From Oenanthe sinensis (taxonomy: Eukaryota > Streptophyta > Magnoliopsida > Apiales > Apiaceae): a stretch of DNA of 64,000 nt. The notes under the pieces were generated by a model, which was not told the origin of the DNA, searched no databases, and worked only from the letters and a program-made list of their open reading frames with translations. Each line of letters starts with the position of its first letter. Position 1 is the stretch's first letter. Both the position numbers and the translations under genes were made by a program. This document shows positions 57,730-64,000 of the stretch, in pieces. The stretch covers positions 40,896,201-40,960,200 of the forward strand of contig CM053802.1 of assembly GCA_028671895.1 (NCBI GenBank), in the 5' to 3' direction.

Positions 57730-57741
57730 GCTCTGATACCA
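57730..57741 (-). promoter_or_regulatory. Primer-binding site of A5
   Basis: A perfect TGGTATCAGAGC on the minus strand, one base from the LTR. Confidence 0.95.
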
Positions 57742-57742
57742 T

Positions 57743-59282
57743 TGTAGGGTTTCGTGACACAAACGCAGCGGAATAAACGCGAAAAATAATTCAAAATAGC
57801 GAAACCCTCCGCAGGATTCATGCGAAAACAAAAGATTTAATTCGGAGATGAAGAATAAATACCTTTAGAAGTTTTAACAGTTCATTAATGGAAGATTAAT
57901 GGAGGTCCAAAGCTTGTTTAATCACCACGTATCGCGCTTTCGCGATCTACGCTCTATGGTATCCACACGAACATTTTTCATGAAGGATTGATGTGTACTA
58001 GCACCCGAAAACTTCTTCTCTCTCTATCTTCCTCCTCTCTCAGAGTGGCTAGGGTTTTTGTAAAATCTCTTTCTTATTAAATCAGCCCATAAAGAGATTA
58101 TATAGAGAGAGGAATAAGTTTTCTAATTATAATCCAATTATAATTAATACTAATCCAAAATTCTAAATTATTTAATTAAGTCTCACTTAATTAATTAATT
58201 ATTAATTTTGGAATTAGTTTAAGTAATTCATTTATTCTATTTATATAATTAATTAAGTCATACTTAATTAATATCATAAATAAAATAAATTACTTATTTA
58301 ATTTAAATTCATAATTTAAATTATTTCTCCTTCAAGCGTTCTTTGTGTGTGACCCTGTAGGTTATTATTACGTTGGCAACAATTTTAATATCTAATTAAA
58401 ATTATAAACAATGAGCGGCATCTAGTAATACATCATTGCTACCCAAGTAATAATAATAAATCGGTGATTCGATTAAGCCTTTCCTGAATAATGTTCCATG
58501 TAATATAATCTCTTTAATCTTGATATTATAGATTAAACTCAAGGCATGTCTCGTGTCATCCTCTTCATAATTTAATCTTTATTTTCTTGATCGATGAGTA
58601 GACTATTAAAATCAAATCAACATTTGAGCACGGCCGTGCATTTCATAGTCTCACTCAAACAAGAGGCCAATAATATCACTCCTAAAATTAGGAGGATTAA
58701 ATCTCATCTAGATCATTCATATTTCTCATACGATTCATAATATACCCAATGTCCACTTTTATCATCACCCGGTCAAAGGTAACTTTTAATGTAATCAAAG
58801 TATATTAATTCTCGTATAGAAATATAATGATTTCAGGTCTAAGGATCATTACACCATTATCACAGTGAGAATTACTTATGACACTTACTTAACATGTAGA
58901 ATCTCACAACGGGTCATTCCAGTGCCATGCATTGAGACATGCACTTATGTTCTTGACTTTAGTATCCCCATACCTATGACCAATGAGATGTGGTCATCTG
59001 TCAAGAAACATACTAGTCTTTGTGCATTATTATTGTCCTTAAATAATAATACTTGACTAGGGAATTTTAGGAATAAGATACTATTCATATAATCTCATTT
59101 TTAAGTCACATACTTAAAGATATAGAATACGTATCAAAATTCCAAGGACATTTACTATGCTTTCAATTTATTACGCAGTAAACAAAACATAATAAATAAA
59201 TAATCAATAAAACATAATCATTAATAATAAATATTTTCCTTAAAATATAAAAAGTATTGTCTCTAGAACACAATTACTAACA
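57743..59282 (-). repeat. A5 5' LTR
   Basis: 1540 bp, pairing with 50530-52068. Differences seen by eye include ctctatgg for ctctacgg, gagtggctag for gagcggctag, and acttgactagg for actcgactagg. Confidence 0.95.
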
Positions 59283-59287
59283 ACCTA

Positions 59288-60129
59288 CGCATCAGTTGCA
59301 AGACTTGAAGCTATCAGAATATTTCTAGCATCCGCAGCACACTCCAATTTTAAAGTTTATCAAATGGATGTGAAGAGTGTCTTTCTGAATGGAGAGTTAG
59401 AAGATGAAGTATATGTGGAGCAGTCCCCTGGCTTTAAAAATCCAGAGTTTGCTGATTTTGTATATTTCCTATTCAAAGCCCTCTATGGACTCAAGCAAGC
59501 GCCGATGACATGGTATGACACTCTCTTTGAGTTTTTACTTGAAAACGGTTTCATTAGAGGTTTTATAGATAAAAATATCTTTTATAAATTGCATGATAAA
59601 GATATGATATTTTTCCAAGTTTATATTGATTATATTATATTTGTTTCTATTAACGAAAACTTGTGCAAGAGATTTGCTAAGTTAATGCAGAGTAGGTACG
59701 AGATGAGCATGATGGGTGAGCTGTCATTCTTCCTTGGACTGCAAATGAAGAAAAAGGAAGATGGGATTTTTATTTATCAATCAAAGTACATAAGAGATCT
59801 TTTGAGAAAATACAGTCTAGAAGATTCTTCACCGGCAAAAACCACAATGCCAACAGTCACTAAGCTTGACAAAAATGAAACTGGTAAAAAGGTTGATATC
59901 ACAAGCTACAGAGGTATGATAGACTCGTTATTATACTTAATTACTAGTAGACCTGACATAATGTTTGCAACATGCTTATGTGCACAATTTCAGTCTGATC
60001 CTAGAGAATATCATCTTATAGCCATTAATTGAATTTTTAGATATCTGAAGGGTACACCAAATCTTGGAATTTAGTACCTTAATGATACAGGTTTTGAACT
60101 AATAGGCTATAAAGACTCAGATTATGCAG
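59288..60129 (+). pseudogene. Element F reverse transcriptase, catalytic part
   Basis: It continues from 50529 with SVARLEAIRIFLASAAHSNF, VYQMDVKSVFLNGELEDEVY, ALYGLKQAPMTWYDTL and FFQVYIDYIIFVS. The catalytic box, normally Y-x-D-D, is Tyr-Ile-Asp-Tyr here (59622-59633), so the second catalytic Asp is lost. GELSFFLGLQMKKKEDGIFI, SKYIRDLLRKYSLEDSSPAK and SRPDIMFATCLCAQFQSDPR follow. A TGA at 60030-60032 and a TAG at 60072-60074 interrupt it before the RNase H start LIGYKDSDYA, where solo LTR K sits. Confidence 0.93.
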
Positions 60130-61036
60130 TGTTGGTGAGATTATGAAGCTGTATGAATAGTAATCGTGATAACTCAACATTAGAACATGACATGTAAATA
60201 ATACTACGTCTACACAAAAATCAGGAAGAAATGAAGACAAGGCAAATACAGTGAATCAAGACATTAGAAGAAGTTTTGAAGTCTACTACAGGTCACTGAA
60301 AGAAGTTTATTAATATATTCAAGCATCAGTGAAGAATAATGTGTAAAGACTTTCAGGATTTCAGAAGTGTTGAAGATTCAGTATAAAAGTGCCACTAGAA
60401 TATTTCAGTGTATCAACATTGATTGAAGATAGATAGTGTTCGAAGTATAGGAATCTAGAAGAATTGAAGACATGGTAAAGATAAAGGATTAAGAAGACAG
60501 CTGCAGTCTTGGAGTTATACTCACTAAAAGAAGTTCATTTGTATGTTCAAGCGTCAATGAAGAACATAATGATGTATTCAAGATTGTGTAATAATGGAGA
60601 TGTTGTCTAAGTACCAGAAAAGGTTCCAGTGAAAGTACTATGTTTATTGACAGTCAGTATTCAAAACAATGAAGTTGTTACAAATTTAACAATGTACGTA
60701 AGGCTATAATACGAGGCGTCAACAGTTTGTGAAAGAAATCTGAGTATTAACTATGGAAGAATTGTTAAGTTGAAGAATGTACTTGGAAAGAACGGTTATT
60801 TATTAAGGTACGAAAAGTGATTTGTAGAGGCTATAGTCAAACAGCTAAAACAGCTCAAAGGGTGTAGGGTGCAAAGTGTCACAACCTTGGTACGAAAAGT
60901 GAAATAGCTCAGGGTACAGGGTGTAATGTGACAAGACTTTGGTAGAAGAAATGGAAGTTGTGAACTTCAGTCAAGGAATGAATAGAGGGTCAAAGTGCAG
61001 TGACTAAAAAACACTTTGACCATATAAATCATTCTC

Positions 61037-61275
61037 GCGCAACAAAACTCAAAGTAATATGTTGAGCATTTTAGTGGCGCCACTACAAGGCTTTCCTAGT
61101 GCAGGCACATCAAAAGAAGTGGGGCCACTTGACTTGGTTAAATTGATTAACCCATTTTTATGTTGCGCCTCTCCTATGTACTACACGTATAGGACACAAC
61201 AAAAAGCTCTAGCGCAACAAAAGGAATAGGCGCAACAAAAAAAGTTATTAGCGCAATAAAATATTTATTGGCACC
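61037..61275 (+). repeat. gcgcaaca / ggcgcca motif cluster in LTR K
   Basis: gcgcaacaaaa occurs at 61037, 61212 and 61230, and a variant gcgcaataaa at 61251. The palindrome agtggcgccact is at 61073-61084. Related motifs reappear at 62890-62955. Confidence 0.75.
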
Positions 61276-61850
61276 ACATAGCCCTCAACCAATCAAATTA
61301 CAACAATCTACTTTATTTATTTAAAAAGACTACAAAGACAAGAAGAGGAAAAAAACCACTCATTCAAGGAGTCATCTTCTTCAAACACAAATATGTAGAG
61401 AGCATCCATGGCCGGAGCAAGAGACTTAAATTTATACACAACCATAGCTTGCTTCCGGTTAGATATTAGGACCCCGTTTTTTCATGAAAAATTATCAGGG
61501 TTCCTAGATATCACTCCCTACGGACTCAGTTTTTCCTTGTACTAATTTAGATATATTTGTATAGGAACTGAGCCTTATATTTTTGTGTTAGTAGCGAAGA
61601 ACACATTTTGTTCTTCGGAAACCAGTTATATTTTTAATTGGGTGTAGCAACCTTCGGGTATATATATAAAAGATATATTCCTCGAATCTTGTCCCATTTA
61701 TTTTCTTGCTAATTTTCTTGAACCAAATTAATTTATCCAGACACACAGAAAATTAGTAAGAAGCTCCCCTAAATACTAAAAATAGCCAAACCCACTCTGC
61801 AGCAATAATTTATTTATTCACAAATTTAGAAAAGAATTTAAATTATTATT

Positions 61851-61880
61851 GTATCGTATTCAACCCCCCTTCTACGATAC
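61851..61880 (+). other. C-loop hairpin near the LTR K end
   Basis: gtatcgta, a 14-base loop ttcaaccccccttc, then tacgatac: a perfect 8-bp stem, 14 bases before the LTR end. Confidence 0.82.
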
Positions 61881-61899
61881 TTCGGGACCTAACATGCGG

Positions 61900-62329
61900 G
61901 ATGGACATGAAAAGTACTTCTAGAAGCTGTCCGTTTCTAGGACGTCGATTGATCTCCTGGTACAGCAAGAAACAACACTCAGTATCTACCTCGACAACCG
62001 AAGAAAAATACATTGAGGCAGGTAGTTGTTGTGCCCAGATCTTGTGGATAAGGAATCAACTAAATGACTATGGACTTGCGTTGGATAAAATTCTGATATT
62101 CTGTGACAACACAAGTGCTATAGCCATTTCCAACAATCATGTACAACACTCTCGAACCAAACACATTGATATAAGGTATCATTTTATCCGAGAACATGTC
62201 ATGAAATGAACTGTGGTGTTACATTTTGTAGCCATAGAAGATCAAATTGCTGACATCTTGACGAAACCATTTGATGAATTCACTTTCTCTAAGTTGATTA
62301 GTGTCTTAGGGATGTTAAATAATGGTTAA
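61900..62329 (+). pseudogene. Element F RNase H and end of pol
   Basis: It resumes after LTR K with MDMKSTSRSCPFLGRRLISW, YSKKQHSVSTSTTEEKYIEA, ILWIRNQLNDYGLALDKILI, FCDNTSAIAISNN and HSRTKHIDIRYHFIREHVMK. The acidic residues expected for RNase H (Asp in KDSDYA before K, Glu in EEKYIEA, Asp in FCDNTSA) are present. A TGA at 62207-62209 precedes the family's usual ending DQIADILTKPFDEFTFSKLI, SVLGMLNNG and stop. This is the C-terminus of the Copia polyprotein. Confidence 0.93.
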
Positions 62330-64000
62330 CTTTTTGATCGCTAGGAGTTGATTTGAATTGATAGATATTAAATGTTAATATTTAAAGAATTTATAAAGTT
62401 TGAATCAACAGTATCTTAGGGCTTATGAATATTTGGAGAAATTATCTTGAGAATAAATTAATACTCTTAATATATAATTATTTCAAGTATAACATAAGTA
62501 CTTATTTTTTTATAATCGTATATTTAAATTTTTTAAACATTATTATATAAATTATTATATAATTTTTCAAATTATTATTGCTTGTTAATATTTATCATAT
62601 TATTATTAATTAATCTAAAAATTGAATAAGATTTTCAATATTTTATTTTATAAACTTAATATTAAATTTATTTTATAAACTTTTATAAAATTTATTTTAT
62701 AAACTTTTATTAGTTTATGTTATAAATTTTAATTATTTTATTTTATAAATTTTAAAGAAATTAAGTTTATAATGTGAATTTATTAAATAAATTTACATGA
62801 TCCATTCTCAAATGAATTACTCGGCCATTCACCATATAACTTGAAGTGTAGCAAGTGTACTCGGTTGGTGTTGCACGCGCGGATGTGTTTTAAGCGTAAC
62901 ATAATTAATTGGCGCAACATAATATTACTAGCGCCACCAAAAGAGTTGGCGCCACTTATACCCAAATTGCAGTTTGGTACCCCAAGTTTTGTACTCTTTA
63001 AATTTTTATTTTAGATTTATTTATTTTTCCAGAAAATTTAAAATTCTTGAAAACTAAATTTTTTCTTAAGTATTGATTTACGATGTTTTAATTTTTAAGA
63101 AAATTCGAAATTCTTGAAAATTAATTTGTTGTAAATTTTTATTTTTGATTAATTTATTTTATAAGAAAATTAAAAATTCTATAAATTTAAATTTTTCTTA
63201 AATATTAAATTAAGGGTGCTCAAAGAGTTTGTAGTTGAAGATTTTTCTGGGTATTGAAGACAACTAAAATTGACTGAAGAAAACCCAATGAGGTTAATTC
63301 TGGAACAGGTTGAAGAAGAGGTGGTATTAATTTCATCAGAGGTTTACTCCATAGGATCCCACTGGTTTTTATTTGCTCGAAAAGAAGAGATTAATTTGGG
63401 TACAGTTTTTGGTTGAATTGAGTTGGATTTTTGGATGAAACATCTTAGGGGTTAAAGTAGTGAAGGAGAACAGACTAGACTACCGGGAATCTCAGTACAA
63501 ACCTTAAAGATTATTCTACAGGGAGGTTACAGAAAGTTCGTGTTAACACTACATATCATTTGGAACGTAGGGTTACAGCCAACAGGGATCTAAGAATACA
63601 ACCACATTATTTGTAAAAGACCTGTTTGTGCTGAAGGCCTATAAACTAGAACAAGAGCTAAAGAAGATAATTTTTGGTAAAACAGGTTGTTAGAATATCT
63701 ACTGTATTTGTGACCTAGGAACCAAATTTGATTGACGTCAAGGTTGAGAACCTCTGAACAGAAACAAAATGATCTTAGAAGATGAATTGAAGATGTAATA
63801 GCTCGAGGTAGTGGTCAAAGTGTTATAAGTGAATTTGACACTTTGGAATAACTTGAGAATATGGACAACCAATCAAGCCTGCAGGGCAAATAGAAGTGCA
63901 GTGACATCAAATTCAAACGGAATCCCAATTCTTAATCTAAGCTCCTTACCTATAGATTCCATAAAAGAGATTTTCAAGTACAGTTCAAGAAGCGGTTGCA
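62330..64000. other. Unassigned region downstream of element F pol
   Basis: The first 450 bases are extremely AT-rich and non-coding. At 62880-62960 there is a cluster of ggcgcaaca and ggcgcca motifs like those in LTR K. From about 63210 the plus strand has broken open frames (for example LKLTEENPMRLILEQVEEEV, VLISSEVYSIGSHWFLFARK) with no recognised domain. A TGTTAGAATATC near 63689 could be an LTR start but has no clear polypurine tract. It may be a 3' accessory region of element F or another insertion; the 3' LTR of F was not found. Confidence 0.4.

Larger units (their letters stand above)
50525..59287 (-). mobile_element. A5: full-length family-A Copia element
   Basis: The element spans 50530-59282 (8753 bp), with LTRs 50530-52068 and 57743-59282 and a perfect accta duplication (50525-50529 and 59283-59287). 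Taking it out with one accta restores the motif DYDDTYASVARLEA of element F. By eye the two LTRs differ at roughly ten positions, mostly transitions, so it is the youngest or one of the youngest insertions here. It shares gag, zinc-knuckle and integrase defects with A4. Confidence 0.96.
60125..61899 (+). mobile_element. K: solo LTR of a SIRE-like element
   Basis: The LTR spans 60130-61894 (1765 bp), TGTTGGTGAGATTATG...GGGACCTAACA, with duplication tgcag (60125-60129) versus tgcgg (61895-61899). Removing it restores the RNase H motif of element F. A TATA region (tatatatataaaag) is near 61661. An upstream block (61030-61280) holds gcgcaacaaaa repeats and the 12-bp palindrome agtggcgccact. The C-loop hairpin is at 61851-61880. 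The orientation follows from these landmarks. Confidence 0.92.
34236..62329 (+). mobile_element. Element F: SIRE-like Copia element with nested insertions
   Basis: The plus-strand pieces form one element when the insertions are taken out: 5' LTR end, degenerate primer site, gag (35547-36062 and 45931-46793), protease and integrase (48352-50529), reverse transcriptase (59288-60129) and RNase H (61900-62329). Insertions are J (with A4 inside it), E2, A5 and K, all with target duplications. The gag organisation and integrase match element B. The start given is approximate, and I could not identify a 3' LTR before the window ends. Confidence 0.85.

Noticed and set aside
62783..62965. 60-codon minus-strand frame near the ggcgcca motifs
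   Set aside because: No domain, no start context and no support from neighbours.

Overview
The window looks like intergenic, transposon-packed DNA from a flowering plant, probably a eudicot. It is AT-rich. No intact cellular gene, rRNA, tRNA or CRISPR array was recognised. Nearly all of it is LTR retrotransposons of the Ty1/Copia superfamily, inserted into one another and decaying at different rates. Plant signs are the primer-binding sites matching the 3' end of initiator tRNA-Met (TGGTATCAGAGC), Copia order (gag, protease, integrase, reverse transcriptase, RNase H), a hAT element with AACCG-rich ends and a relic of a plant-specific B3 DNA-binding domain. Letters A to K are names used only here.

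Layout. 1-10925: minus-strand element B (large-gag, SIRE/Maximus-like Copia), cut at the left by another insertion and carrying the plus-strand, internally deleted element A1 (2366-6761). 10926-15621: minus-strand element C (gag, protease, leader, 5' LTR), into which B jumped. 15622-19492: plus-strand element D, host of C, carrying solo LTR E1 (16052-17594) and ending in a scrambled 3' LTR. 19493-20222: truncated LTR E3. 20223-24316: 3' half of plus-strand element G, with an unidentified coiled-coil ORF, polypurine tract and LTR. 24317-29290: decayed minus-strand ORF H, split by two solo LTRs (A2, A3). 29650-30620: relic of a B3-domain gene. 31228-32986: 3' end of element I. 33076-33827: hAT element with a perfect 8-bp target duplication. 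About 34236 to 62329: plus-strand element F (SIRE-like), interrupted by solo LTR J (itself split by full-length element A4, 36234-44975), solo LTR E2, full-length element A5 (50530-59282) and solo LTR K. 62330-64000: AT-rich, largely unassigned.

How parts work together. Most coding pieces are broken exons of transposon polyproteins. Target-site duplications (attag, cttaa, gattt, atgct, cccta, accta, tgcag/tgcgg, gcaca/gcata) let most insertions be resolved exactly. A4 and A5 share the same missing integrase core and the same mutated zinc knuckle, so they were probably copied by enzymes supplied in trans.

The most interesting structural signal is a hairpin close to the 3' end of five LTRs of the B/F/G/J/K lineage. 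The C-rich loop is nearly constant while the stem sequence changes with its pairing kept, which suggests a functional RNA structure next to the primer-binding site.
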